DNA from: CAIOTO01 sp040389165
GTDB lineage: Bacteria > Pseudomonadota > Alphaproteobacteria > Paracaedibacterales > CAIOTO01
DNA: 64,000 nt
Direction: 5' to 3'
Assembly (NCBI GenBank): GCA_040389165.1
Contig: JAZKAK010000048.1
Location: 1 to 64,000, forward strand
Under the pieces are notes generated by a model. It was not told the DNA's origin, made no database searches, and saw only the letters and a program-made list of their open reading frames with translations. Numbering within the stretch: position 1 is the first letter of the stretch; each line of letters starts with the position of its first letter. Position numbers and translations under genes: made by a program. This document shows positions 18,559 to 27,368 of the stretch, piece by piece.

Positions 18559-20091
18559 TTAAATGTGGATATGGTTAACCAATCGCCGGCGCCGTATAAG
18601 CATCACGCCCGTAAATGCCACCGCCAGAAATATCCAAAAAGCATCATCTTTTAGTCGACTATAAACCGTCGCAGGGTGCGCCTTTGGCAACTCAAAATCG
18701 ATAAAGCCAATGTCATTTAGACCCAATTGATGCACGATCCGCCCGCACGGGTCAACGACAGCAGACACGCCGTTATTGGCAACACGCACAAGTGGCAATC
18801 CTTCTTCAATGGCACGAATGCGAACCAGTGCTAGATGTTGATATGGACCGGCTGACATGCCATACCATGCGTCATTGGTGATATTGAGAAGCCATTCAGG
18901 GCGTTTAGCGCCGGCCGATTTATCTATGATTTCGCCTGGAAATAACGCTTCATAGCAAATTAATGGGGAAAATGGCGGGATTCCAAGAACATCCAGCGTT
19001 TTAACACCATCACCTTTTGAAAAATCAATGGCGCCTGGCGTAATCTTATCCATCGGTAGTATGTGTTTAAAGGGCACATATTCACCAAAAGGAACGAGAT
19101 GTGTTTTTGCATAATGATAGGGGATCTCGCCTTTTTCATTGATAACAGAAAGGGTTGTGAATATTTTTCCGTCTTTGTGATGTGGGGCGCCTGTTATTAT
19201 ATAGCCGTTCTTTGGTGCAATGCTGCTTAGAATTTCTTTGAGTTCAAGTGATTCATTCAAAATTCGTGTAACGGCGGCTTCAGGCCAAATGATGGCAGCC
19301 AGAGGACGCTCAGCTTCTAAACTTGAAAGTCCGAGCTGAAGTTCTATATTGCGGTCAAAGCTGCTGGGCAACCATTTAAGACGCTGATCAAGGCTTGGTT
19401 GAATAAGCCGTAGATTAACAGGTAATAATTCAGTTGGCGTGCGATATAAGCGTATGCTGCCAAATAGTGCGCACCCAATAATCCCAGCTAAGGCCAGGAT
19501 GCGGCATAATCGGCTTGCGCTTGTGATCAGCACGACAGCCACTATTGTCAAAAATGATAAACCATAAATGCCAATCCATGCGGTGCTTTGCAAAAGGGAC
19601 AATCCTATATCAGTTAAGTATGGCCACGTATATGCACCCCAGATTGATCCTGTTAAATTCCAGGGGAGTCCTGTTAAAATGTGCCCGCGAAGCCATTCGC
19701 AAACAGCGAATCCAATAGCAAATGCAATACGACGCTCAATGGAGTGAGGCGCAAAGGGCAACATGAAGAAGCCATTGATTACGAAGAAGAGTGCCAAAAA
19801 CGCCGATAACGCCAGAACAGCAGGAACACCAAGCCAGCCCATGTCAATGGTACAAAATGAAAGGCCAATCCAATAGAGGCCCGCTACAAAGAATCCAAGC
19901 CCAAATGTGTAAAGTCGTTCAAACAGCTGGCGTGGTGTTCGTGCGTTGTCAAGTAGATGCAAAAGCCCCCAAACAGACACAAAAAGCGCAGGCAGAAAAT
20001 ACAGTGGGGCAAAAGAAAGTACAGATAACGCGCCGAGGATTAGTGCACTTATGCGTGGAGCGCCAATGAGGTGGCTGAAGATTTTGTTCAT
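18559..20091 (-). CDS. lnt: Apolipoprotein N-acyltransferase
   Basis: Complete 510-residue Lnt. An N-terminal membrane domain of about six helices (1-210) is followed by a periplasmic nitrilase domain (about 225-480) with the catalytic Glu in IWPEAAVTRI, Lys in KTHLVPFGEYVPF and Cys in LICYEALFPGE, then a final membrane helix with an RRRR end. Lnt adds the third acyl chain to lipoproteins in the inner membrane; several lipoproteins (BamE, NlpD-like, the ABC binding protein) are encoded in this window. It heads the run to the amino-acid transporter. Confidence 0.95.
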   Translation of the reverse strand: MNKIFSHLIGAPRISALILGALSVLSFAPLYFLPALFVSVWGLLHLLDNARTPRQLFERLYTFGLGFFVAGLYWIGLSFCTIDMGWLGVPAVLALSAFLALFFVINGFFMLPFAPHSIERRIAFAIGFAVCEWLRGHILTGLPWNLTGSIWGAYTWPYLTDIGLSLLQSTAWIGIYGLSFLTIVAVVLITSASRLCRILALAGIIGCALFGSIRLYRTPTELLPVNLRLIQPSLDQRLKWLPSSFDRNIELQLGLSSLEAERPLAAIIWPEAAVTRILNESLELKEILSSIAPKNGYIITGAPHHKDGKIFTTLSVINEKGEIPYHYAKTHLVPFGEYVPFKHILPMDKITPGAIDFSKGDGVKTLDVLGIPPFSPLICYEALFPGEIIDKSAGAKRPEWLLNITNDAWYGMSAGPYQHLALVRIRAIEEGLPLVRVANNGVSAVVDPCGRIVHQLGLNDIGFIDFELPKAHPATVYSRLKDDAFWIFLAVAFTGVMLIRRRRLVNHIHI

Positions 20092-20162
20092 ATAGTATGA
20101 TTTCCTGTTCTTACTTTGTCATCTCCAGAGAAGGCGAATCCTTCGTGGTGACTCTACTCAGT

Positions 20163-20294
20163 GTCATTCCCGGACTTGATCCGGGGATCTATAAAGGTTC
20201 AACGGCAAACACATAGAGTATTTTTATTGCGTGATACATAAAGTTTATATGCCTACTCAATGGTAGATCTTCGGATCAAGTCCGAAGATGACAA
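20163..20294. repeat. Family C palindromic element, copy 1
   Basis: Two hairpin arms, GTCATTCCCGGACTTGATCC at the left and GATCTTCGGATCAAGTCCGA at the right, surround a core of about 80 bases that reads CTTTATAGATCC at one edge, as in the other C copies. The arms differ in stem bases but each still pairs with itself. It fills the gap between lnt and serS. Confidence 0.65.
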
Positions 20295-20324
20295 AGACAG
20301 AGTTTGGCTATGAGGGAGTTTAGT

Positions 20325-21593
20325 TTACTTGATTACTGTAATGCCGCCCATATACGGGATCAATACATCAGGTACCGTTATCGATCCGTCAGCTTGCTGG
20401 TAATTCTCTAAAATCGCCACCATTGTGCGTCCAACTGCCAAACCAGAGCCATTGAGTGTGTGCACAAAGTAATTTTTCCCATCTGCTTTGGACTTATAAC
20501 GTGTATTCATCCGACGTGCCTGGAAATCATTGCACCGTGAACAACTGGAGATTTCACGATACGCATTTTGCCCGGGCAACCAGACTTCTAGGTCGTAGGT
20601 TTTCTCAGATGCAAATCCCATATCGCCAGTGCAAAGAGCAAGTGTTCTGAAGGGCAATTCAAGCTTTCTCAGAATTGTTTCAGCGGCGTCTGTCATGCGT
20701 TCATGCTCGGCAACTGATTGTTCAGGTAATGTGATGCTGACCAACTCAACCTTTGAAAATTGATGCTGGCGAATCATGCCGCGTGTGTCTTTGCCAGCTG
20801 ATCCTGCTTCTGATCGAAAGCATTGACTATAGGCCGTAAAGCGTAACGGAAGCTCTGCCTCGGTCAAAATATCACCGGCAACCAAGTTGGTTAGCGTGAC
20901 TTCGGATGTCGATGTCAGCCAATGACCAGTCGTGGTTTTAAACATATCTTCGGCAAATTTTGGTAAATGTGCAACACCATAAAGGGCCGCATCATGCACG
21001 AGTAATGGCACATAGGCCTCTGTATAACCAAATTTAGTCGTATGCGTATCAAGCATGAATTGTGCAATGGCACGCTCTAGCCGAGCAAGCGGCCCAGTAA
21101 GTACAACAAAGCGTGAACCCGACATTTTTGCGGCCCGTTCAAAGTCCATCATCTTTAGGTTTTCACCCAATTCGAAATGCTGCTTTGGTGTGAAATCAAA
21201 TTCACGTGGCGTGCCATGACGACGGACTTCTACATTATCAGATTCATCTTTTCCATCAGGGCAATCGTTCGCCGGTAGGTTAGGAATATAGGATAAAACC
21301 GCATGCAGTTCGTTTTCGAACACAATTACTTCGGCTTCAAGAATTGTCATTCTATCTTTGATACGATCATTTTCCACGGTAAGCGGAGCCGTATCGCGCC
21401 CTTCTTTCTTTGCAGATCCGAATTCTTTAGCAATTGCATTGCGACGTGTTTGTAGCTCTTGCAGGTCCGTTTGAATTTGACGAAGTTTTGTGTCGAGATC
21501 TAAAATTTCTGTCGATTGCGCGTCAAGGCCACGGCGTGCAAGGCCAGCGTTGAATTGATCAGGATTGGTGCGAATAAAGCGAATATCATGCAT
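20325..21593 (-). CDS. serS: Seryl-tRNA synthetase
   Basis: Complete 422-residue class II synthetase. The N-terminal coiled coil (about 25-105) that grips the long variable arm of tRNA-Ser is present. Class II motifs are FRSEAGSAGKDTRGMIRQHQF (motif 2, about 262-282) and GLAVGRTMVAILENYQ (motif 3, about 384-400). Its start overlaps the tatC stop by eight bases, the tatC-serS order usual in alphaproteobacteria, where surE and nlpD often follow; here these two sit at 46.5 kb instead. Confidence 0.97.
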   Translation of the reverse strand: MHDIRFIRTNPDQFNAGLARRGLDAQSTEILDLDTKLRQIQTDLQELQTRRNAIAKEFGSAKKEGRDTAPLTVENDRIKDRMTILEAEVIVFENELHAVLSYIPNLPANDCPDGKDESDNVEVRRHGTPREFDFTPKQHFELGENLKMMDFERAAKMSGSRFVVLTGPLARLERAIAQFMLDTHTTKFGYTEAYVPLLVHDAALYGVAHLPKFAEDMFKTTTGHWLTSTSEVTLTNLVAGDILTEAELPLRFTAYSQCFRSEAGSAGKDTRGMIRQHQFSKVELVSITLPEQSVAEHERMTDAAETILRKLELPFRTLALCTGDMGFASEKTYDLEVWLPGQNAYREISSCSRCNDFQARRMNTRYKSKADGKNYFVHTLNGSGLAVGRTMVAILENYQQADGSITVPDVLIPYMGGITVIK

Positions 21594-22338
21594 GATTTTT
21601 GTATTTTTCTATAAAGCTAACGATAATGATAGATAAAGCATATAAAAATAACAACGGTAGCGCGAGCAAAATCATACTGAGTGCGTCTGGTGGCGTAATG
21701 ATAGCCGCAAGAAGTGTCACACCTACGACAGCGAGTCGCCAGCGTTTAATGAGGGTTTCTTTTGAGAGTATGCCAAGCCATGCGAGCCCGCCCAAGATCA
21801 CAGGCAATTCAAAACTAAGCCCAAAGGCAAGTAATAGGCGCATGACTAACGATAGGTACTCACTCATTTTCGCCTCAAGCTGAAGCGGTATGCTGCCGAT
21901 CATCGTTTCAAAACTGAGAAAGAAAGAGAATGCTGTGGGCAGCACAATATAATAGGCGAAAAGTGCACCTACGGTAAAAAAGAATGGAGTTGAAAATAAC
22001 AAGACAAAAAATAGCACGCGCTCGCGTTTAAATAGACCTGGACTGATGAATAGCCAGGCTTGTAGCGCAATAAAGGGGAATGTGAAAAACAGACCAGCAA
22101 AAAGTGCGACTTTAAGATACGTGACAAAGGCTTCAGTAAGGTTTGTGTAGATGAACCGGCGCGCCTCACCTTTGATTGCAAAGAGGTGCTCTAGTGGTGA
22201 TACAAGAATATGAAAAATGGGTTCAGACAGAAAATAAGCAATGCCAGTCCCGATGGCAAAAAATGCAAGCGATACCATAACTGCAGTACGCAGCTCGGCT
22301 ACATGTTGCCAAAAGGGACGAGATGGATCAGTGATCAT
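21586..22338 (-). CDS. tatC: Twin-arginine translocase subunit TatC
   Basis: Protein of 250 residues with six membrane helices and the conserved WQHVAELRTAVMVSLAF cytoplasmic N-terminus, ...FITFPFIALQ (here FTFPFIALQAWLF) and FGLSFELPVILG. TatC binds the twin-arginine signal and builds the translocon with TatA/TatB; no tatA or tatB gene is next to it, so these must be elsewhere. Overlaps serS by eight bases. It starts 11 bases after the family 90 glycosyltransferase gene and may be co-transcribed with it. Confidence 0.95.
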   Translation of the reverse strand: MITDPSRPFWQHVAELRTAVMVSLAFFAIGTGIAYFLSEPIFHILVSPLEHLFAIKGEARRFIYTNLTEAFVTYLKVALFAGLFFTFPFIALQAWLFISPGLFKRERVLFFVLLFSTPFFFTVGALFAYYIVLPTAFSFFLSFETMIGSIPLQLEAKMSEYLSLVMRLLLAFGLSFELPVILGGLAWLGILSKETLIKRWRLAVVGVTLLAAIITPPDALSMILLALPLLFLYALSIIIVSFIEKYKNHA

Positions 22339-22349
22339 AATTCTGTATC

Positions 22350-23522
22350 TTAAATAGATGGAATGCGAAATGCATCACTTAAATCCCGAATAACCTGCGA
22401 TAAATACATGTTGATAGCGTCTTCCTTTAAATATTTTTCAGCGAAAGCGCGCCCGGTATTACCAATTGTCTCCGCAATTTCAGGATTCTGTTCGAGATAT
22501 GTATAGACGTGTTCAAGATTTGTTAGGCCGAGGTCGATCGTAACATGTGTTTGCATGTTTGTAAGTAATGAATAAAAATATTGTTTGCAATCGGCGCGCA
22601 GCAGCAAAACAGAACCTGTAAATAAAATGTAGGGAACGCGTGACCAAGCGGCACCGTAGCCATCCATAGATATAAGGTATTTATGACGTGCATGTTCAAT
22701 AAAATCAGCTTGCGGGCCTCTTTTACAGGCGAGATTGCTCAAATACCATTCTTTGAAATCAGGCGTGACGCGTTCGGGTATGTTAATCCATTCATCACCT
22801 GTGATCATTGCATTTATGTATGGTTTTTCTTTTGAAAGCAGAAATAGTTTTAAGCGGTCATCATTCTGCAAACTTTCCATGCGATAAATCAACGAATTGG
22901 GTCCTGTAACGCCGCCTCTGAAAAATACCGAAGGGCTTCGTTTTGCGTACACATATTCCATTTTTTGTTTTATGTCATTAACCGTGACTTTGTAATTCGG
23001 GTGCATAATATAGGGGTCTGGAATAAGGATAGCTTGGTCTGACCACAGAATTTTTGGGTGGGTGCATGTCAATAAAACGGGACATTTCTCAAAGAGCTGT
23101 TTTAACTCGAGCTGCCCCTTTTCATCGAGTGAGCCGCATTCATGCAGCGGCTCTTGCGGCATATAAACAAATGACAAGCCATCTTTAAGATCTTTTGTCA
23201 TATGCGTGTTAAGCCAAGTCAGTAATTCATTTGAAAATCGCGTGTGGGGGTAGCTATCTTTCCGTTCGGGCGCCACAGGATACACTGTCCAGGCTGCATT
23301 TTTGAATGTGTAAATATAGAACGCAGATTTAATGCCGCTGTTTTTTATATGCGCTATAAAATTGTCAAGGTCGACGTGTGAGTAGCCATTTTGCGCAAAA
23401 CGATTGGTGAATTGATGCGATAGAGCGGCGATATTAGCTGCAGTTTCTGAGGCTGTGGCGTGGCAGGTGTGTCCGTAATATAGCAAGAGCATGGCGCTTA
23501 TTAGTTGATTTTTTAATTTCAC
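22350..23522 (-). CDS. Exported family 90 (CAP10/LpsA-like) glycosyltransferase
   Basis: Protein of 390 residues with the family 90 pattern: ILIPDPYIMHPNY (about 166-178), SVFFRGGVTGPNSLIYRME (about 199-217), then the sugar-nucleotide region HKYLISMDGYGAAWSRVPYILFTGSVLL (about 290-318). Bacterial members (LpsA type) add sugars to lipopolysaccharide; eukaryotic members include CAP10 and the protein O-glucosyltransferase Rumi. A signal-like N-terminus (MKLKNQLISAMLLLYYGHTCHA) suggests export, which is unusual for an LPS glycosyltransferase using cytoplasmic nucleotide sugars and more like the secretory-pathway eukaryotic enzymes. Target unknown. Confidence 0.75.
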   Translation of the reverse strand: MKLKNQLISAMLLLYYGHTCHATASETAANIAALSHQFTNRFAQNGYSHVDLDNFIAHIKNSGIKSAFYIYTFKNAAWTVYPVAPERKDSYPHTRFSNELLTWLNTHMTKDLKDGLSFVYMPQEPLHECGSLDEKGQLELKQLFEKCPVLLTCTHPKILWSDQAILIPDPYIMHPNYKVTVNDIKQKMEYVYAKRSPSVFFRGGVTGPNSLIYRMESLQNDDRLKLFLLSKEKPYINAMITGDEWINIPERVTPDFKEWYLSNLACKRGPQADFIEHARHKYLISMDGYGAAWSRVPYILFTGSVLLLRADCKQYFYSLLTNMQTHVTIDLGLTNLEHVYTYLEQNPEIAETIGNTGRAFAEKYLKEDAINMYLSQVIRDLSDAFRIPSI

Positions 23523-23599
23523 GAGCTGTTCTTTTAAGCGTATGTAGTGGATGTCGAAAGTTTATCACATGAAACATGTTCGGGAAATAAATTTTGCCG

Positions 23600-23628
23600 T
23601 TGACACCAATAACATCTATCATTAGCTT
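23600..23628 (+). promoter_or_regulatory. Promoter of tRNA-Leu
   Basis: TTGACA (23600-23605, perfect -35), a 17-base spacer and TAGCTT (23623-23628) lie eight bases before the tRNA gene. Confidence 0.6.
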
Positions 23629-23636
23629 AACCTTAA

Positions 23637-23723
23637 GCCCAGATGGCGAAATTGGTAGACGCACCAGCTTCAGGTGCTGGCGGGCGCAAGCTCGTGGAAG
23701 TTCGAGTCTTCTTCTGGGCACCA
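23637..23723 (+). tRNA. tRNA-Leu (CAG)
   Basis: An 87-base class II tRNA: acceptor GCCCAGA pairs with TCTGGGC, the anticodon stem CCAGC/GCTGG encloses TTCAGGT (anticodon CAG), a long variable arm (GGGCGCAAGCTCG) is present and CCA is encoded. It reads CUG codons. Confidence 0.97.
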
Positions 23724-23777
23724 TTTTTAATTACATCTCCCCCATTGGGATAAAACCCCTCATTAGGATAAAACACG

Positions 23778-24401
23778 ATGCACATTCATTTTCACACACA
23801 CGATTTGCCTGAATCTTTTGTGCCAAGCGCGATTGTCGCGATGGATACCGAAGCGATGGGCCTTAATTATCATCGTGATCGTTTGTGTCTTGTGCAGTTA
23901 TCGAACGGAGATGGTCATTGTCATCTTGTGCATTTTCCGACAGGGGATTTTTCACAATCACCACGGTTAAAGGCGTTGCTAACGCGGCCTGATGTAACAA
24001 AACTGTTTCATTTTGCGCGTTTTGATGTAGGGATTCTTCAATTTAGTTTTGGCATTCAGTTGAATAATGTCTATTGCACTAAGATTGCCTCACGTTTGAC
24101 ACGCACCTATACGGGTAAGCATGGTTTAAAGGATTTGTGCAAGGATTTGCTGAAGATTGAAATTTCAAAGCAAGAGCAAACCTCTGATTGGGGCGCGACT
24201 GTTTTGTCGGCTGAGCAGCAAACGTACGCAGCGACAGATGTATTACACTTGCACCAATTAAAGGAAATCTTGGATGGTTTGCTGCAACGCGAAAATCGTC
24301 ATGATTTAGCTAAAGCGTGTTTTGACTTTTTGCCATATCGCGGACATCTTGATTGCACGGCGGGTGATACATTTGATATTTTTAGTTATGCGACGAATTA
24401 G
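23778..24401 (+). CDS. RNase D-like 3'-5' exonuclease
   Basis: Protein of 207 residues, a single DEDDy exonuclease domain without the HRDC domains of E. coli RNase D. The metal-binding acids are visible: AMDTEAMGL (Asp23, Glu25; motif I), HFARFDVG (motif II, about 75-82) and YAATDVLHL (motif III, about 154-162). Short RNase D-like proteins of this size are usual in alphaproteobacteria; a role in tRNA or structured-RNA 3' trimming is expected. It lies directly downstream of tRNA-Leu, a suggestive but unproven placement. Confidence 0.85.
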   Translation: MHIHFHTHDLPESFVPSAIVAMDTEAMGLNYHRDRLCLVQLSNGDGHCHLVHFPTGDFSQSPRLKALLTRPDVTKLFHFARFDVGILQFSFGIQLNNVYCTKIASRLTRTYTGKHGLKDLCKDLLKIEISKQEQTSDWGATVLSAEQQTYAATDVLHLHQLKEILDGLLQRENRHDLAKACFDFLPYRGHLDCTAGDTFDIFSYATN

Positions 24402-24474
24402 ATTTTTATTGAGCACTTAAAAATATATTGTTACTATAAATCTTGATATATGTGGTTTTGTAAAAGAGCGAGCA

Positions 24475-24516
24475 ATGAGTATAAAATTTAACACATGGCG
24501 ATGGTATTCGGTTTAA
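24475..24516 (+). CDS. Possible 13-codon leader peptide
   Basis: ATG with AAGAG-like sequence ahead, encoding MSIKFNTWRWYSV and ending 51 bases before the first PvcA/DIT1-like gene. It contains two Trp and one Tyr within four codons, and a small hairpin (CGGT/ACCG) overlaps its stop. Such a composition could make an attenuating leader that senses aromatic amino acids, but a short chance reading frame is just as likely. Confidence 0.15.
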   Translation: MSIKFNTWRWYSV

Positions 24517-24567
24517 CCGACACACTATTCTTGTGCCTAAATTTTATGTTTAAAGAAAGCTCTTGTT

Positions 24568-25566
24568 ATGACTGTTGCACGTCAATTTTATAAATACCTT
24601 GCGCTCCCCCTGCCGCTGATTTTATCAGCAAGTGAATTATCACTTGTTCATGCAAATGTGACGCCTTCTCAGAAAACAACTCCCAGACAAAAATCGTATC
24701 GTATTGCCGAGAAGCTAGATGCGATTCTAAATGGATATCAGCTGACGTATGATATTGATCGTCGCTCTGTTGATTCAGCCATGCAGCCGGCAGCAGTTCA
24801 GCCCGTAATACCTACAGATGTTATTCGTAAAATCGTGTATTTTATTGATAATAATCTACCTATTGATATCCGCATGGTTGGTTTTCCTTTTAAATCGATC
24901 AATCAGAATAGCAAAGTTATTGATCAAAAGGCAGATATGGCGGAACGATTGAGTTTGCAGTACCTGCAAGGCATGATTGATAAGATCAATGTTGTCTATT
25001 CGAAAGGTGCCACACTTACAATTATATGTGATGGAATTGCATTTGGTGATGTGCTTGGCGTCGATAATGTGCACATTCAATTGTATGAAGATACGTTGCG
25101 AACGCTTTCCAAAGACCTACCTGGAATTCGCATTCTGGGATCGAAAGAGCTAGGGTGCACAAGCGCTGATTTTCAAAAGGAAATAGCTGAAACAATTTCT
25201 GCTGATGATGAATTATTGCTAAAACGCATGGCTTTAGAATTGAATCAAAGCACCATCACAGATGATGTCCTTATAAAGGCAAAACAAATCGGTGCCCGAA
25301 GTCAACAATTCGGTGCGTTTATTAAAGATAAATTTAAAGACCAAAACTACATTTCCGCTTCTGTTCATTTCCAACCGAGCACGTCAAGCAAACTAGGGCT
25401 CAAGCTTTCCCCTGATTCTTATATTACCCCTTGGCATGGCGCCCTTGTAAAAGAGGAAAACGGCCGATGGCGTATTAGTCACCGTGAAGATATTGATCAA
25501 ACACACTATGTGCAAACAGGCGCGTATGTGAATCAATGTTGGTGTGTCTTTTTTAAGGCCAGATAG
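24568..25566 (+). CDS. Exported PvcA/DIT1 (isocyanide synthase)-like protein, first copy
   Basis: Protein of 332 residues. After a probable signal peptide (about 1-29, cleavage near VHA) the chain follows the DIT1/PvcA family order: MVGFPFKS (103-110), KADMAERLSLQYLQGM (121-136), TIICDGIAFGDVLGVDN (151-167) and, near the end, SASVHFQP...LKLSP and ITPWHGALV. Known members (PvcA, IsnA, yeast Dit1) act in the cytoplasm and convert the amino group of Tyr or Trp to an isonitrile using ribulose 5-phosphate. No PvcB/IsnB oxygenase gene lies nearby. The export signal and the paralogue immediately downstream make this pair unusual. Family assignment is from motif pattern; catalytic activity is unknown. 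Confidence 0.7.
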   Translation: MTVARQFYKYLALPLPLILSASELSLVHANVTPSQKTTPRQKSYRIAEKLDAILNGYQLTYDIDRRSVDSAMQPAAVQPVIPTDVIRKIVYFIDNNLPIDIRMVGFPFKSINQNSKVIDQKADMAERLSLQYLQGMIDKINVVYSKGATLTIICDGIAFGDVLGVDNVHIQLYEDTLRTLSKDLPGIRILGSKELGCTSADFQKEIAETISADDELLLKRMALELNQSTITDDVLIKAKQIGARSQQFGAFIKDKFKDQNYISASVHFQPSTSSKLGLKLSPDSYITPWHGALVKEENGRWRISHREDIDQTHYVQTGAYVNQCWCVFFKAR

Positions 25567-25703
25567 CCGCTTCACTTTCCCAATTCATCCATACTTATTT
25601 TGCTCAATTCATAAAGATTGTGTGAAATCCGTATAACTCTTCAATCTTTTTTGAAGAGAACGCCACTACTTTGTCAATTTCATATATTAAAAGGAATATT
25701 TTT

Positions 25704-26759
25704 ATGAAAACTAAATTAAATTACACTAGAAAATCATTGGTAATTGCTTTGCTCATGACAACACATTGTGCGACAGCTTCTTCCGTATTTTGTATGGAAG
25801 ATCTGCCGCAGTCTGAGGCAGCTCATACATCTGGCATGAACGTTATTGCTACTCCCGCATGTTTGAAAGCGTCCCCTATTGCATTTGATAAAATGTCAGT
25901 TACAGATAGGGAAATCATTACTAGGCATATAGATAGCTTGCCACGAATGCAAGAAAGTGGCGACGCTATAGCTCGTTTAACTGGATTTCTAAAAAAATGT
26001 ATCAAAAACAAGCCGCAGGCGCCACTCTATGATTTAATACAGCAAGCAATTGTTGATGGAGAACCATTGCAGTGCGTTATGCTTGGTTTTCCTGTGAAAT
26101 CACAGGATATGCGTGAAGTGTATGATTCAAAGGCTGGACTGGGCGATCTGTTAAGTTTGCTCACTTTGCATCATATTGCCTATGAAATCCAAAAAGTCCA
26201 TGCGCCGGGGGCTAAATTTCAAATTATAAGTGACTATGTTGCATTAAAAAAGATTGTTGCACATGAGTCTGCAGAAATTTATCAAAGAGATATTCAAAGG
26301 CTAATCGATTTGTTTCCAGGAACTCTTGAATACGATAGAAGTTTTCATGATGCAGAATTCGCCTATGTTGTTTCTGAAGAACAAGCGCAAAACACACGTT
26401 ATGAAAAAGCATCATATACGCATGATGAAAAAAAGATTGCTGAAGCTAAGGCAAAATCAAGTGGATTTAGTGATTACATAACGGGAATGTTGAAAAATAT
26501 CCCCCATATTCGATTTTCGGTGCATCACTATAACAATGGAAAATCGAATAAACTTACATTGCCCTTTTTTAGTAAGAAATTAGGGGCACCGTGTCATCAT
26601 GTCTGCACGGTTAATGCTGATTCTAAGTGTGCTCTTGGTAAATATAAAACACAAGAAGGGCATCTTGTTGGAGAAATACGTGCATTCGAGCTGCCAACAA
26701 TGGATGGGTCAATTATTCCTTTAACCTACTTTAAAAATTTAGAGGAACAGCATTCATAA
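25704..26759 (+). CDS. Exported PvcA/DIT1-like protein, second diverged copy
   Basis: Protein of 351 residues, paralogue of the preceding gene. Start chosen at 25704 (AAGGA eight bases upstream). A signal peptide covers about 1-30. Shared blocks are MLGFPVKS (126-133), SKAGLGDLLSLLTLHHIAYEI (about 142-162), PGAKFQIISD (168-177) and IRFSVHHYNNGKSNKLTL near the C-terminus. The acidic motif CDG.AFGD of the first copy is replaced by SDYVALKK, and TPWHG by APCHH, so if the family chemistry needs these residues this copy is inactive or altered. It converges with and overlaps the next gene by 29 bases. Confidence 0.65.
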   Translation: MKTKLNYTRKSLVIALLMTTHCATASSVFCMEDLPQSEAAHTSGMNVIATPACLKASPIAFDKMSVTDREIITRHIDSLPRMQESGDAIARLTGFLKKCIKNKPQAPLYDLIQQAIVDGEPLQCVMLGFPVKSQDMREVYDSKAGLGDLLSLLTLHHIAYEIQKVHAPGAKFQIISDYVALKKIVAHESAEIYQRDIQRLIDLFPGTLEYDRSFHDAEFAYVVSEEQAQNTRYEKASYTHDEKKIAEAKAKSSGFSDYITGMLKNIPHIRFSVHHYNNGKSNKLTLPFFSKKLGAPCHHVCTVNADSKCALGKYKTQEGHLVGEIRAFELPTMDGSIIPLTYFKNLEEQHS

Positions 26760-27246
26760 TCCACTCTTTCCACTCTCTTAATTGATTAAGATCCTGATCA
26801 ATGGCGGCCATGGTGTCGCTTTGGTCAGGCGTTTCATCACTCAACCAAATGTGAAGCCAGTGATTAAAATACGCCGTGTACATATGCAAACGTGCTTTGC
26901 TTGCAAAGTCATTGGGCGCTAGCGAAAGCTGACAAAATAGCCGAGTGAAAAAACCATGTGCTAGGGGAACAAAATCTTTTACTATGCAGGGCGACGAAAG
27001 CATATCAGGGGAAATTCGCTTGATTGCAGCTTTGTCTGGCAACATGGTGTCAAACAGTATTAATGTTGCTTCGAGCAAACGATCATGAATAGGCAAGTCG
27101 GCATCAATCGAAGAAATCTGTGGTTCTATTATTGATTCGGCATAATACACATAGGCTGCCAGCGTTTCGATCGGTGCATCGCCAAGGCCGCGGAGCCCCA
27201 TAGATTCGATCGCGTCATGATCAAATGGATTCTTCATGAATTTCAT
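26731..27246 (-). CDS. COQ9-like / TetR C-terminal-like protein
   Basis: Protein of 171 residues, all helical in appearance, with LPIHDRLLEATLILFDTMLPDKAAIKRI (about 50-77), which resembles the COQ9/rpsU-divergent family common in alphaproteobacteria, where it is linked to ubiquinone synthesis. The helix-turn-helix part is shortened. The stop end overlaps the 3' end of the convergent PvcA-like gene by 29 bases. The family call is tentative. It is divergent from gapR, with about 120 bases between the starts. Confidence 0.5.
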   Translation of the reverse strand: MKFMKNPFDHDAIESMGLRGLGDAPIETLAAYVYYAESIIEPQISSIDADLPIHDRLLEATLILFDTMLPDKAAIKRISPDMLSSPCIVKDFVPLAHGFFTRLFCQLSLAPNDFASKARLHMYTAYFNHWLHIWLSDETPDQSDTMAAIDQDLNQLREWKEWIMNAVPLNF

Positions 27247-27368
27247 TACACAATTTAGTTAAGCTCTTCTTTTTGGATAACCTTTATTGCGTATAAGTGC
27301 AAATCATATTTGCATTTTTGGCTAAAGATTTGTATCGTCAGGGCATAGAAACAAAAAAGAGAAGAATT

